Below, piece after piece: positions 1 through 13,365 of a stretch of DNA of 64,000 bases. The notes beneath the pieces are model-generated. The model was not told the DNA's origin. It was given only the letters and a program-made list of their open reading frames with translations, and made no database searches. The stretch is from Hippophae tibetana (lineage: Eukaryota; Streptophyta; Magnoliopsida; Rosales; Elaeagnaceae): positions 42,384,501-42,448,500 of the forward strand of contig CM072802.1 of the NCBI GenBank assembly GCA_037013495.1, written 5' to 3'. Made by a program: the position numbers and the translations under genes. The number at the start of each line of letters is the position of its first letter. Positions within the stretch are counted from its first letter, which is position 1.

Positions 1-1169
1 ATACATTTTTATGTTGTTATTATTGGAGTTAGTTCATTTAGTCATATAAATTAAAAGTATGATTATTTAAATTAAATTGTTTTAAATTAAGATTTTTCAT
101 TGGTAAAATGAAATTGATGTATTCCATTAATAATTTTTTTTAAAAAAATTCATCATCTCCCTCTTCTCTCTCTCATTCTCCTATCTACATATTCCCTCAC
201 TCTTTCTCTCCTCATATTTTCTCTCTTCCATTATCTCTCTATTGCTCCCCATTTGAGAGAGAGAGAAAGAAAGGAGGGGGAGAGATAAAGAAATACTAAG
301 ATAGAGGAAAGAGGGATATAAAGGGAGTGGTTTGTGCTTTTTAAATATTTTTTAATAATAAATTATATAAACTCCATTTTATTCATAAAAAATTAATTTT
401 GAATTTTTTTACTTAATTACCTTACTTTTAAATATAGAATTAAATAAATTCACCGCAATAATCACATTATGAAAATGTATTAAACATATAGTTACAAAGC
501 TTAAAAGACTCGATTACATAATACTTTATCCATCATAAACACCACTCGAAGAAATTTATGTAAGTAGTGAACAAAGAACAAATAAGGTGTTAAAATTTAA
601 AATTACTAAACTAAAAATTTAAATTTGAGACGACATAACTTGTAGAAATAATACATAAAGTAAAAATTAACCCAAGTACTTTTAGAATGGGATATTTTTA
701 AGTAATTTATTATGTCAGTTGTCTTCTAATATAAATTATCTCCGCTACTTAATGGTGGGATATACCATAAATTGTGTGTCATTTTATTATTTTTATTATG
801 ATCGGTAGACCTTCTTATAGGTTCTATTGATGCATTACTTTGTATTCATTTATTTTTAATTATTTAATAATATTTATGGAAAATGGAAGATGAAGAAGGT
901 GCTAAGAGTTATTTGCCATTCCTACGAGGAAACTTGGTATACCATTTAATTATTGTTATTCATTAACTTCCAAAAACAAAAATAGTCCATTTCTTCTGGG
1001 CAATGGAGGTATAGTCAGTACACGACCAGTCTGCACAATTAATAGATGTGTTTGAATATGAACTAATGCAAATAAACTTTAAGGATATATATTTAAATGT
1101 GATAATATCTAATTTATTTATTAGATAATTATCTTTATAGAAATGACATACTAACTTATTAATACACTT
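1..1169. other. AT-rich DNA, no gene seen
   Basis: I see no coding sequence here. The only landmark is a pyrimidine-rich tract (about 165-255) followed by a purine-rich tract (about 255-315), which could pair imperfectly. The right part may be the body of the decayed LTR whose end lies at 1,170-1,282, but its left boundary is not visible. Confidence 0.5.
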
Positions 1170-1300
1170 ATAAGGTACACACTCTCTAATCCCTATAATT
1201 ATCTTAATTAAAACTCTCTCAAAGTGCTTACTTAGGCATTAGAGTGGATTTGATACTACTAGTCTCATTCATTCGGAGTGTTTGGCATCGTCTGTGGAAA
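1170..1300 (+). mobile_element. End of an old Gypsy LTR plus primer-binding site
   Basis: The block reads like the R/U5 end of plant Tat-type Ty3/Gypsy LTRs: an ACTCTCT-rich stretch, then a 'cttAGGCATTAGAGTG' motif. At 1,283-1,300 follows TGGCATCGTCTGTGG, a close relative of the TGGCGCCGTCTGTGGGA primer-binding site used by that group. Only about 80 bp of interior follow before the next element starts. It is an old, heavily decayed fragment. The Tat assignment rests on these motifs alone because no coding domain is left. Confidence 0.5.
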
Positions 1301-1379
1301 AACAATTTGCTACTATGACTAATTTGAGCTAATAAATAAACTAAGAATATTCATCACATTCATCATGTTCTTCATTTTT

Positions 1380-4300
1380 TTCATTATGTGTGAGTGAGCC
1401 TTAAACTTGGTAAACAACTATGGTAAAAAGATATAGACTCTTTAGGACTCACTCCTAACTCATAAGTAGAAAAATATAAACATATTGAGAAAACAATTAA
1501 CAAGATAGCAGCACAATGGCATGCAAAAATGTTAAATAATATGACATGCAAAAATGTTAAATAATATAACTAATAGTTTAATATAACACTAGCATGGCAT
1601 ATCACAATAGACAATAAAGTGATAAGTATACATAATAAAAAAGAAATAAAAATAAAGGATTTCTAGTAACAATTAAAACCTTTTATTTACAAGCATATTT
1701 GGATAAATTTTTAATTGTACAATCACAATATGTGAGCATACAAACAAACAAATATAACAAGGTAAACACATATAAAAACTCTATTTATCTGTTAACATCC
1801 TTGTATTGCTTATGACAATCACTCGGCAGTTGATGTGCCAAAACTTGGTGTACAAATTTTGTATATTTATAAATTACTTGCAAGTGCACGAATCGCTTAT
1901 AAAAAATGATAAGTGTAATTCCAAGGTCGATCTAAAGAAGAATCATGTTATTTTTAAATAATTCAACAAATTTTTAAAAATTAAATTAAAAACCTAAATG
2001 TCCTATCATGATTATTTAGTTTTAAAAAATCTAATCTAATGACAAAAAATTAAAGATAGATTTAATAAAATAATTGGCATGTAAACATTTTATATTCAAT
2101 AGAAATTTTTTGGGATATATTAGTTAGTTAATCATACTTACTCAATATTAATTAGGTTATTAAAATATAAATTGAGATTATTTATTTTTTCTTTTATGTA
2201 TGAAAATATCTAAGGCACGAGTTATTTTCTTTATTAATTAAACTTGAACATGTCAGCCAAGATGATAATATAAACTTTAATTAAATTATGTTATTTTTTT
2301 AAGAAATTACTAAATCATTTAATTTTTCACCTTGATCGGACTGACAATTTAAACTTTCATCAAGGTGTCTAAGTTAGATTAATAATTTAAGTATTTAAAA
2401 ACTAATTTTCAGTTTTTAAATCTATTATGAACTATATGTCGTCAATATATTTTCTCAATCATAAATCTTATAAAAATCCTTGAAATAGAGGATTACTCCA
2501 TATAAGATTTAGATAGTAAATATCTAATATCAAAGAGTATTGCTCTAAATTAGACTAAGATAATTAAATCCTAAATCTAATTCTCTTATTTGTTATGTAA
2601 AATACTAAGTCAATTTACTTTTCTATAATAAACTTTTGTTTAAATCTTGATGAAGAAATAAAACTTAATTCATTTTATGAAAATGTTTATCTAATTTAAT
2701 ATTTCACAAGTATAATAACATTACTAATATCCCATATTATTTATAGCTAGACATGCATGTTTTAATAAATGATCAATAAATTAAACATTACATTTAAAAT
2801 AACACATAAAGATAATCGGAAAAGAATACATTTAAATTATACCTCAATTGTATCCTTATAGAATCTCAATATTGTTTATGTTCTAGAAAACCTCCAAATA
2901 CAATTTCCTACACTATTTATTGAATTGAACATAAAATGACTTCAGAAACTATATTTATTCAACTCTCAATTGAGAGAAGAACTTTGAAACTACTAAAAGA
3001 AAAGAAAAACTTGAAAGAAACTAAGAAATAAGCTTAAGGAAAAGCTATGGAATAAAAAGGATAAGGGATGACTTTTGCAATGAAGAAGGTGTCCTCTATA
3101 TGCCTTTAAAGAACACTATAAAAATAGGAAAAAATAGATTAGAAGGTCGAGCATCGTGGCACACATTATTTCAAGGCTGTGACATAAGATAGACTATACA
3201 TGTTTTGGCCACGATCCACCTCACCTGTGTTGTGGAACACATTATTTCCATGTCACGGCCTGCATTCGAACCCTTTTCTTTTACACCATTTTCAATTATT
3301 TGGAACATATGTAAGTTTTACATACATAAATCTTTTAAGCTTCGATGTTGCAATGGAGTACTTTCAAGTACTATTCTTCAAGTGTTCATTTAATTAAATT
3401 ATTATGAAGCTAAAATACCAAAAAAAAACAACAAATATACCTATAATTCCAAAAAGATAGATTTGCATTAAAAGATAATAAAACTATAAAAATACAAATC
3501 TATTTTATCATTTAAAGCACATAAAATCATGATATATTAAGTGCTTTTATGTACTCATCGATAGCAAACAATTCACTAAAGTAAATCCATAGTAGACAAC
3601 TAAATAGAAGTAAACACAAATACCTTTACCAATAAGAACACTTGCCCTAATTGTATATATGCTGCCTTGTTTGTTGTTTCCACAACAATTGTGATCCACA
3701 ATGAATATGACTCTCCTTCAGAGTACCACCACCACGTGATGTAGTAAGTTACCAACGATCAATATAGTGAATCCTAGGGCAATAGAAAAGCCATGCATAT
3801 AATCCTAATATGCAATATAAGTGGAGTGTTAATTCTATTTTTAATTAGCCAAACCCTAAAAATAGTTTTTTTGCAAAACACTCACGAATCACTAATATCG
3901 AAATACTACTCAAAGTACTAATGATTTAAAATTAAGAAAAAAATTTCCATATTGAAAATTCAAGATTTAAATTTAACTACATTTTCCTATGTTTTTTAAA
4001 TAAGAAATCATTTCATAAATGAAAGGAGTATTTATAGAAAACACTTGGACTACTAGGCACCTTTCCAAACACATTGGTGACCTCAATGATGACATTAATG
4101 AGGGTAATAGCCATTATAATGTTCGCAACCACATCAATGAGTACCTTGGCGAGCACTAATTTTTTTTTTGTTTCAAAAAATTTTCAAGTAATTTTTCACA
4201 AATATCTTGAAAATGGACACAGAAAATAAAATAACATAAAATGAAATCTAACATGCATAATATATGAGCCAAACTTCTAGTGATGTGTGTAAACATACTA

Positions 4301-4456
4301 GCATACAAAATGTTTTAACTAAGTGAGTATGTGTAGTACTGAACCATTAGTAATTGTTCTTATACAAAGGAAGATAAAACACTGAGTAAATATACAGACT
4401 CTATGTTTGTTACATAAGAATGCCAACAAAGACACAAAGGACTTATAGGATTTACA
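1380..4456 (-). mobile_element. Sire-1: 3' LTR of a Sirevirus-like Copia element, split by S1
   Basis: Read on the minus strand, this LTR begins TGTAAATCC at 4,456, directly after a purine tract. It aligns piecewise with the Sire-3 LTR at 46,830. Shared blocks include the start, a 'CTATAAATACTCC' TATA region, 'GGTATTAGTGATTC', 'CATAAGCAA..GAGGATGTTA' and 'GAGTCTATATCT'. The alignment jumps cleanly across 1,831-3,560, where solo LTR S1 is inserted. The left limit near 1,380 is where similarity to Sire-3 stops, so this LTR is truncated. It is old, judging by strong divergence from Sire-3. The family call is by homology and tract motifs, not by a polymerase domain. Confidence 0.6.
1831..3560 (-). 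mobile_element. S1: Athila-family solo LTR
   Basis: The copy starts TGATGTGCCAAAACTTGG, as do both LTRs of Athila-2 at 27,707 and 40,498. It ends GTACTCATCG, matching the usual ACTCATCA end with one changed terminal base. Blocks in between follow the other family members in order: 'ATGATAAGTGTAATTCCAAGGTCG', the 'AACTTTCATCAAGGTGTC' block, and the 'GAGAGAAGAAC' block near 2,970. No primer-binding site or internal region adjoins either end, and both flanks belong to the Sire-1 LTR. It is therefore best read as a solo LTR. I could not find a convincing 5-bp target duplication. Confidence 0.75.
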
Positions 4457-5040
4457 ATCTCCTCCTTTGGCTTTTTGTAGCAAAACACTACAAAAATAAA
4501 TAGACTCAACATCAATGCACAAGAAATTCATGCAAGATGACCTAAAGATATTTTTTACATGAACAAACATCAATACATAACACAATCACCCCTAACACAC
4601 AAAATCCAAGTACATCTGGCTTCTCTTGCTCCATCCATCTTCATGAATCAACACATCCATCTTGATGCACAGTACATGCTATATGTCTAAGCTCTAGCTC
4701 GACCTGAGCCTCAAGGTCTCTCGCTACACCTATATCTTACACTAATGAAACAACACATACCCATGAATGCATCATACAAACCTACATGTAGTCTAACCAA
4801 ATATTATTGTGTTAGCCCTATACAAGTACACACAGATAAGGTAAATAGAATCAACATGAAAAAGAGAAACACACAACTTCCCTAACTTCATAATACACTT
4901 CCCTAACATGTATGAAAGTTAGAAAACCATGATGCAATATAACCTACACTTACATCCCATGTAGCACACAAGCAATGTAATAAACAATGAGTTGTACAAA
5001 CAAATTTCTCTCTCTTTTTGACATAATAAGTCAAAGAAAA
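4457..5040 (-). mobile_element. Sire-1: 3' non-coding interior with two purine tracts
   Basis: On the minus strand a purine tract (plus 4,457-4,471, ATCTCCTCCTTTGGC) lies directly before the LTR. A second tract (plus 5,005-5,024) reads GTCAAAAAGAGAGAGAA on the minus strand. The sequence between them matches the 60.5-61.1 kb interior of Sire-3, for example 'GTTGATTCATGAAG' and 'TTGGWTAGACTACATG'. Sireviruses are known for a long non-coding stretch with polypurine tracts between RNase H and the 3' LTR, which fits. No coding sequence is seen. Confidence 0.6.
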
Positions 5041-5384
5041 ACCTATTTATGAGATAGAGAAGCCATATATGTGTGTAATAGTCCTAACATTTATGCAATT
5101 AACATAAACATATTAAAGTTATAAACAAAGTAGAATGCAACATATGAAAATAACACCTTTTATAAATACAATGCTGAAACTAACAAAAACACTTTTTATT
5201 AAAGGATAAAGGAAGATGACTCATTTTAGTTCACTATTCATCTCCCAAATATTTTTCAAAAATGTATAAGTATTTCCAGATGAGTCCCAAAACACTAAGT
5301 GTTGAGTGAACACTTACGATCAAAATATCAATATTTTGTGGAGGCTAAGTATTGTCTCGATCTATTGATGTGGTAACAAAAAAA

Positions 5385-5515
5385 TAGTGAATTCCATACA
5401 ATAACAAAATATGAATGCATCACAACAACAAAAAGTGAATGCCCCACAACAATAAAAAGTGAATGCCCTGCAAAAACAAAAAAAATGTGAGTGTCCAACA
5501 TCAACGAAAAATGCA
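5385..5515. repeat. Degenerate ~32-bp minisatellite
   Basis: Four to five imperfect copies of a unit like AAAAAGTGAATGCCCCACAA follow each other. The minus-strand open frame across them (about 5,328-5,570) is only the repeat read through and shows a matching periodic peptide (HSLFVVV). It probably lies inside the decayed Sire-1 interior. Confidence 0.7.
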
Positions 5516-7560
5516 TGTAAGTTCTAAAGCGCAATTTATAAGGATAAATTATCAAGTTCATATTATTCATTAAAGGATAATGCTTTTCAAGCTATAAAAA
5601 TATGAACCAAAGGACTACACTTTGGCCAACAAAGTAAATGCTAAGTGAATAAAAAAGAATGAAAGAAAAACCTAGGTCCTACGATGACCACCCTCATTGA
5701 CGTCATCAAATAGAACAACAAAGATGAGTACCACTCGTACTACCTTTTGGACCCCACTCATCGTCGAGGGTTTTGTAGCATTCCTAGTGTTAGTATACTT
5801 TTGAGACACTGCCACATATGTGGTATCATCCCCTTAATGTTTGAGTTGTTATCATAACTTCCATACTCAGTTACAACTTTGAGAAATCTAAAAAGGTAGC
5901 AAAAAGGGAGATATAACTTGGGGTACACTTTCTTAAGCTCTTAGCTGACTCAAAATCATAGGCCCAAGCAACACCTGTGCATCTATAAAGTTTTCTAAGT
6001 CAAGCACTCACTTATAGCATTCTTAGTTGCTTCTTTAAGTTAGGAAAACAATCTTTGGTTCTTAGTTTGCAAGCTTTCGCATTCTGACTCCTTCAAAGTG
6101 ATCCCTTCTTGAAGTCGATCTCTAGGAGCCTTAATAACCTCTTGAGCAAGGATAGATTCTCTAGAGCATTTGTAATTCACTACTTCTTCTAAAGGACCTA
6201 GCTTAGCAAATCCATATTTCCCCAAGGTTTGAGGACAAGCTAATGCCTCATTGAAGAATTCTTAAATTGAAATTCTGAATCTTTGAGACTTCTCCCCAAA
6301 GTTACTAGAATGATCACCCGATGGCCTAGTCTTATTCACATTGGGAGACAAAGTATGGAATGGTGCATAGCTTGGGCTTAATTTTGGGACATCCTTTTCT
6401 TTGATAATGTCCTATACTAAGAATGGAACTTAAGTTATGCTAGGTATCGCTACTACTTCAATCAGTTCAACCTAGCAAGTAAAAACCTAACATGCTCTCT
6501 TTCTCCATAGAACACACCCCTATCGTTTCAATTCTTGGAGCTATTGCCTAAGTGTCAGGACATAAAATAGAATGCATTAGCTGATGAGATTTTTTAAGAA
6601 TTCATATGGCAGGATGGAATGTTTAAAAAAGAGACAAAGTGTGCTAGATAACAAATGTTCAACAAGTACAGTACCAAAAAACAAAACACATATATCTGGG
6701 AAGGGACTGTTATGAGTCCTGGTATAGGTGAGAAAGCTATAACCCGCACTGCACAACCTTATCAACAATAGACAATCTCTCACAACTACAATCTCAAGTA
6801 GCTAGAATGAATAATTCTTCGATGAAGGTTTTCCTTTTGTTGGTGAGCTTCACTCACTTCCAATGCATTACATAAGAAGATTAAAAGAAAAAGGTTATCA
6901 GGAAAAAATCGATGGGAACAATGTTCATAGAAAAATAATCGGGCACATACAAGTAAACAACCATGGGACACAAATGGAGTAGGTGTGGGGCCAAGTTTAA
7001 AGCATGCCACATCATAAGTACCAGTAGCTATGAACTAAAGTAACTACTAACCCTTGTTAGACTTAGGCAAATCCTCAATGAAATTTTGGTTGTCAAAAGG
7101 CCTAACACCAAACTAGCCTCCACCTACAGATTATGTATAGTATAAAGACCAGAATTCTTCCAGAATCATCTTTTCACCATGCTATTTTCACATAATATAA
7201 TAGGACACAAGGGTCTTTTAGAATTAGGAGGAAGTTACCTAGGAATGCCCTCAACTTATAAAGAAATTGTTACACCAATGGTGGGAATGGAAGTTTGAGT
7301 CTAACAAGAAGTCGATCCATAAAAATAATGATCCCTCAAGAAAGGGAGTGCTTTGAAGGATACCATTACTAGAAAGAATGATCCCGACATCATAAAGAAT
7401 CTCAAACATTTCTCTCAACATGTCCACTATTGGTTCGATGGTAACTACTATGAGAAAGTCAACTTTATAATCTAAGGTTAGGCTCAAAATAAAAAATTGG
7501 GCCACCTTTAGGAATGCCTTTATCAGTAACAAAACTAGAAGACCTAGCAAAAATAGTGCA
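5516..7560 (-). pseudogene. Decayed minus-strand coding-like region, unclassified
   Basis: Several short minus-strand frames occur close together (about 6,040-6,225, 6,577-6,783, 6,786-7,010, 7,251-7,550). The first has a charged, heptad-like stretch (ESECESLQTKNQRLF) typical of coiled coils in transposon proteins. The others are hydrophobic or nondescript. I do not recognise a family. Position and strand would fit the remains of the Sire-1 internal region or of another element inserted in it. None of these frames should be treated as a real gene. Confidence 0.3.
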
Positions 7561-10500
7561 TCTATGATGGGGGAAATTTGAACTAGTACTCAAGATAAAC
7601 AAAAACATTAAAATCACTACCGATTGAATCCAACTCTCGATGTACTCAACTGATTAGCTACTCTGCTAGTCAACTTATTAGTTAGGCCTATGCGTGGATG
7701 GCTTACTGGGCTTGCATTTGACTATCATTCCAATTATTGGACTATCAGTCAACCCAATCAGTAGTCGACTGTTCAATCTGTTGATCGATTGATGGGTCGG
7801 TAAAATGCTAGCTCTTGCTAGTTAGTCGGCTTGGCTTTCTCTAATGGTTTGGTAGGTCTCTCCTTTATTTTCCTCTCTACGATAAACCTTCCTTAGCTGG
7901 GTCCTCTCTTCAATTCCTAAAATAATCTACACTCTAGTCATCCATCCTTGGTCTTCCTAGATTTTTGTGTGGTTCCTACTAATACACATGGGTCTCCTAG
8001 AGATAGATCTATCAAATCCACTGTAGCAAGATATGTCATCTCTAGATTAAAAAAAGGATGCTAGTGTTCTTCATATTCTTGGTGTTTATTAAAATATTCA
8101 AGTCTATCTAAAGAGAAAAATAAAAAAGTAGGAATGTTGATCCATTTACCATGACTAGGTTACTGTAAAAAATTTCTCTTGAGATCTTTCACTCTAAAGT
8201 TATGACTTTTGACTTTAAAGAATGAGATAGGTGAAGCTAAGAGTGACCAGATCTATATATAGACTACTATGCTCAATCTCAACCTCTCATTCAACAGACA
8301 TTTCAAGGGTCCAGATAGGAAGGAAATTTGGCAAAATTAGGTCAAGAAAGTATCAGATTTCAGAAGTAAAATTCACAACCTGTGTTTACATTTTCTTTCA
8401 AATTTTAACTTGTCATAAATTCCAAATTGGGACTTCAATTGAGACATAGAAATAATCCTTAGGGAAGTTTACTACCCTCGTATAAACATGGTACAAGTAA
8501 AATTGGGATACCAAATTTATAGTACAATTAAGGACATCCCAAGACCGAATTCTACTACATCTTCGTACCCAGGTATCAACTAGACTACTTACTCATCAAA
8601 GATAGCACAAGAAGTCTAGATGGATTTTGTTGATTGGAAAAATCACTTGGTATGTATAACCCTATTTGATTTGTCCACCTTACTATTAAAAAATCAAATA
8701 GGTATAGTTAGCTCAGATTTATTTATGATCAAGCCATTCATGATATGCGTCTTGAATTTATTTGAAATTATATATTAATGGCTCAAATTCACATTTATGA
8801 AATATCAATAATATATTAAATAATTGATATTAATTATTTCATTATTATATTAATTTAAATATTAATTAATAAATATAAGTTATTTATAAGAATGTTATTG
8901 GTCTAAGTCTATAAATAATTTATTTCCATCTCAAAAAGGTATACGTAATCAAATACTTAAATATTTTAAATTCTCACTGATCTAACCTCATTCATACGTA
9001 AACTAACATAATTATCAAAGTAAATATGACACTCTATAATGCCATTTTTTTACGTGTTTACTAATGACTTGTACATGGTAAGAATATGATGAACACAAAG
9101 AGTATCTTCAACCGAAAGGGAAGAGGATTGAAAATAATAGATTGTATTTTATAGCTATACACGTCACCTTAATATTTATAAATTTTTTATGGATAAGTTA
9201 AAAGATACTACTTGCACCATTACATGTATTATGGTTCCTTTTTAATATAAGCACAAGTCCCAAAATGCATTATTCTTCCTCTCCATTGTCTTCCATCCAG
9301 GTGTGTCATTAAAAACAAAAAAAAATCTAAAAAATTCACTGTACATGATCTTTCTTATCCACGTAATGAAGTAATTTTTAGTTTTAAAACAATTACATTA
9401 TTAACAAACATTTTAAAATAAAATTTCATTTTTATAATGTATGACTTTGACATTTATTAATAAAATTTTAATTTAATTAATAATAAAATAATAATATTGT
9501 AGTGAATATAATTATAATAATGTATATTGGACAATAAACTTTTATTTAAGTTTCATCAAAAAAATGATTTAAGTTAGAATCCAAAAAAAATGAGCACATT
9601 TTCTTTTATATAAATAAATATTATATATATATATATATATAAATATAAATATATATGCATTACATATATTATTATTACAATAACTTAACATAAAATTTTA
9701 TCAAAAATTAGTTTTGGAATAACATTTAATACCTGAACAAATGAACGATTATGACTTTCCACCATTTTGAAATTTCTAATAAAACTAACTGGTAATAAGA
9801 AACAATATATTATATTATTATAATATAATATTTGAGATGCATATAATATTATAACAATTAAAAAAAATAGAAAAACCAACATGCTTAAACCAAAATCAAT
9901 ATAGTGATTTCGTACACCTAATTATCGTGTTTCAAAAAGAACTATTAATTCTTAATTTTCAAGAAATCAATTTTTGCTTAAAACAATTTTTTTAATAAAA
10001 ATTTTTGGTGGTCGTTCCGAGAAATTTTAAACTAAAACTATGTATAAAAAATAATGGTGATCAATTTTAATTTGATTTTTTTTCTTTTTCTTTCTAGTGT
10101 TATTTATATTAAAAAAATCTATATATTAGTATTATACTAATTAATATGATAATAATTATAATAAAAATAATATTATTATATTAATGCAATGCCTTAGTGC
10201 TGTGGACGTGGAGTACTACTGTCAATAAATTTCACTCAATAACATCGATTCCGCGTTTTAGCTGGCTTTAATAAAACATAAATCAAATCATGTGGGCTCT
10301 CTAAAACAATTCATATTAAATGAATGATTGTTTGTCGGAATCTTTCCACCTTAATTGGTTGAATATAAGTATAAAGAGTACAACCGAATTCTACTTGCTA
10401 GCTTCGCATCCTTCTCCCATGTTCCAAATTAATGATTTATGGATTAAAAAAAAATGCCCAATTCTTATCGGGGTAAAAAAGCAGGTGTTATTTATTATTT

Positions 10501-12952
10501 TTTAAAATATATTATCCATCAATTATAAAACTTTGTCATCTATTAAATATTTATCTTTTAAAAAAAAATTAAAATTTTATTTATCTATAATATTAACTCA
10601 TCTCCTATTTTAATAACAACTGATAATTTATCTTTTATTACACCCCATTTTGATATAGTTGATAAATACTTAATATTTTTGAAAAAAGTATTCTAAATGA
10701 AATTCCATAATTTTCAAATATTATATAATTAAAATAAAAAAGTAACCAAATATGCTTAATCTTATTTATTATGAACAATAAGTTATTGTGACAACCTTAC
10801 CAAACCAATCATCCCCTACCAAACATAGTTTGTTGTAAAGTTGAACCATTGTTATTACTTGCTCTTGAAGACAATTAAATTAAATTTAATGTTTTTGTTT
10901 TCAAGATAATTTAAGTTAATGCTTGCATTGTACTAAAGTAACAATTAAGAGAAAAAAAGAAATTTGGTTTAGAACAAACTTTATCACACATTTTCAGATT
11001 TTAGAGAGACAATGCAATTAAGTTAGATATAATAAATGCTATGAACTTTATGTGTATTATAAGGAGCATATATTACTAAATGTTAGAATTTTAAACTAGT
11101 AAAAAAATGAGAAGTGATAAATTACACATATTTTTAGTTATTAACTCTTCTATATTTATACTTATTTTATTTTTCGTATATGTTATAATTTTTTATTTCA
11201 TATTATATGAAAAAATATGAGATTTTAGAATTTTTGGAATATTTTTAAATTTTTTACATAATTTTTGATTTTTTTTAGATAAATAGATTAAATTAGATAA
11301 GATGTGGATGTAATTAGCAACAAAAAAAATTCAACACTTCACTACATGCGTCGTATTAATTATCTCCTCTAAACTATGATTTAATTAATTTAATATTATG
11401 ATAATTATAATTATAATTTTTAATTTTTGATGTTTTTAATTCTATATCTAAATTTCAAAATTATGTACGCATAAATTAAAATAACTAGTTTATTATATGA
11501 TTATGTTTATATATAATCCAAGATTTAATATGTAATCACTAATATTCTTATTTGATGTATTAGCTTATGGTTTTTGTCACAAATAGTATTGATTAATGTC
11601 ACTAAATGTTAAATAATTATTCTAATTTTATCTATTTTAATTATTATCTTTTTAGATTTTAATACAATGGGTGAATTAAATCTAGTAAGAAAAGATACAA
11701 AGTAGGATTTAAACTTTCGAAGTTAAAGTTAAAAATTTAAAAATAACTTTAAATTATGAAAGTGATTTAGAACATAACAAATGAATTATATTTATAACAT
11801 GATTAATTAAATTATAAAATATTATTAAAAATAATCTTATAATCACACATTTTTCATCATTCTTATTATTATGTAATTTATTTTATATTATTTTCTTAAA
11901 AGAAAACAAAAATATTTGTTCTATTAATTTTAATTAATTTATTAATAAAATAATATTTAGGAATACTTATTGTTTCTAACGGTATAACATCAATTATTCT
12001 TAAAATTATTTATAGTTGATCAAAAGATAATAGAAAATTAGGCACGACCAAGAGGATTGGTCCTGGCTTAAGGTCGTACCCAGAGAGACATCGACATGGA
12101 GGCTCTGATGCTGACAATGGCCAAGGCTACGGTAGTAAATAGCACCGCACAACAGGTCGTACTTTATTATTAAACATACAATCCCCTTACACTTTTAACT
12201 CAAACCTACAGACGAGGTGAGAGAGAAATAAAATGGGTAGGTGAATCGTAACAGAAGCACCTTTCTTTAGTAATCATTCTTGCTTTAATTTCACATCTTC
12301 AAATAAATATTTGCAGGAATGACCCCACTTCAGTTGATTGGAGAGAGGCAATACAACCCACTTATTAGGAGAGAGAGCCATGGTACTCATTCACATTTCA
12401 AGCAAGAGAAACTGTCTTTAAGTTTCACCTAATTCTCTCTGTTGCTTTGGCTTATGCTTTGTGAGTTTGTGTTCACTAGTAAGATTTTCTAGATCACCTA
12501 TAAATAATTTTTTCTGGGATCTTTTGGCCTTTTTTTCTCGTATCTAATCCATTCTAAATCTTTTCATGTTATCTCTTTCATACTCTTATTTTTATTCTTC
12601 AGGTTGTTATCCCTTAAACTCTTTCTTAACAGGTAATTTCCTTTTTGTTTTTTTTTCTTATGCATATATTGTCTTCTTAATTTCTCCCATATCAATTGTA
12701 GAGGGTAAAAATCAACAACATCATACTACATCATTTAAGGTTTGGAGCATACTTAAGACCTTTAAAAAGAAGCTTAGAGTATATTAGGAGCTCCTAAGAG
12801 GCTCTTAGATACTGATAAAGGATCGTTATATCTCCACAGAGCTATCATATAGTTCCTAACAACATGCAAGATTCTTTAAGTGGCTTGGTCATCACCCGAG
12901 ATGAGCCAGAATGAGAATTCTACCCGATTCTTACCTGACGTGATTAGTTTGT
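7561..12952. other. Long AT-rich stretch without recognisable genes
   Basis: Only short chance frames occur. A somewhat GC-richer block at 7,620-7,870 has TCGACTG/CAGTCGA-like words. A (TA)n run lies at about 9,618-9,640. A small GC-rich island lies at 12,040-12,160 and is listed separately. Some stretches between 12,300 and 12,950 look intron-like, with pyrimidine tracts before CAG, but no exon chain can be supported. This is the target DNA of the chromovirus that follows. Confidence 0.55.
12040..12160. other. Small GC-rich island with ACGACC/GGTCGT repeats
   Basis: About 120 bp of clearly higher GC content sits in very AT-rich DNA. It has ACGACC at about 12,045 and GGTCGTAC at about 12,072 and 12,152, so the first two can pair around a short spacer. 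I see no reading frame and no known element. It might be a decayed exon or promoter. Confidence 0.3.
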
Positions 12953-13313
12953 TGTTAGGATTATTTTGTTCTGATTGAAGAAGACGACACACAGAGGAGG
13001 GAAATTAAATCTTCATTCTTATTATAAACATTCTCTGGATTCCTTGGCCTTTATATAGCCTTACAGATCAGATTATTGAAAGGAAATTACATTGATTTCA
13101 CTAAATCAGTTGGATCGTAATAGAAATGCTACGGACTCACCTCGTGCCCTTCATACCTGTCAAAGTTCTTCTAATTGCTTAGTGGTTCCTTGCTAATAGA
13201 TCGAGTGTTCTCCCAATTCCTCCGAGCCTGATCGTTGCTCTGGGATGGAGCCCTAACCCCCTTCCTTCTTCTCTACGAACACGTGAAGGCTGGTGTGTTT
13301 TTCGCACCCATCA
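12953..13313 (-). repeat. Chromovirus 3' LTR
   Basis: It starts TGTTAGGATTATTTTG and ends CGCACCCATCA, the same ends as the LTR at 17,228. The element reads on the minus strand, so this is its 3' LTR. Confidence 0.92.
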
Positions 13314-13330
13314 ACTCCTCCCTACCTAAG
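13314..13330 (-). other. Chromovirus polypurine tract
   Basis: On the minus strand the last interior bases before the 3' LTR read TTAGGTAGGGAGGAGT. This is a purine-rich plus-strand primer in the expected position. Confidence 0.75.
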
Positions 13331-13365
13331 GATCATTGTCCGCAATGATGAAGGATGGATATGTT

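Noticed and set aside
1826-3565. Target duplication for S1
   Set aside because: The flanks GCAGT and ATAGC do not match convincingly in any register I tried.
12566-12787. Plus-strand 73-codon frame upstream of the chromovirus
   Set aside because: Hydrophobic, T-rich low-complexity sequence; no support as an exon.
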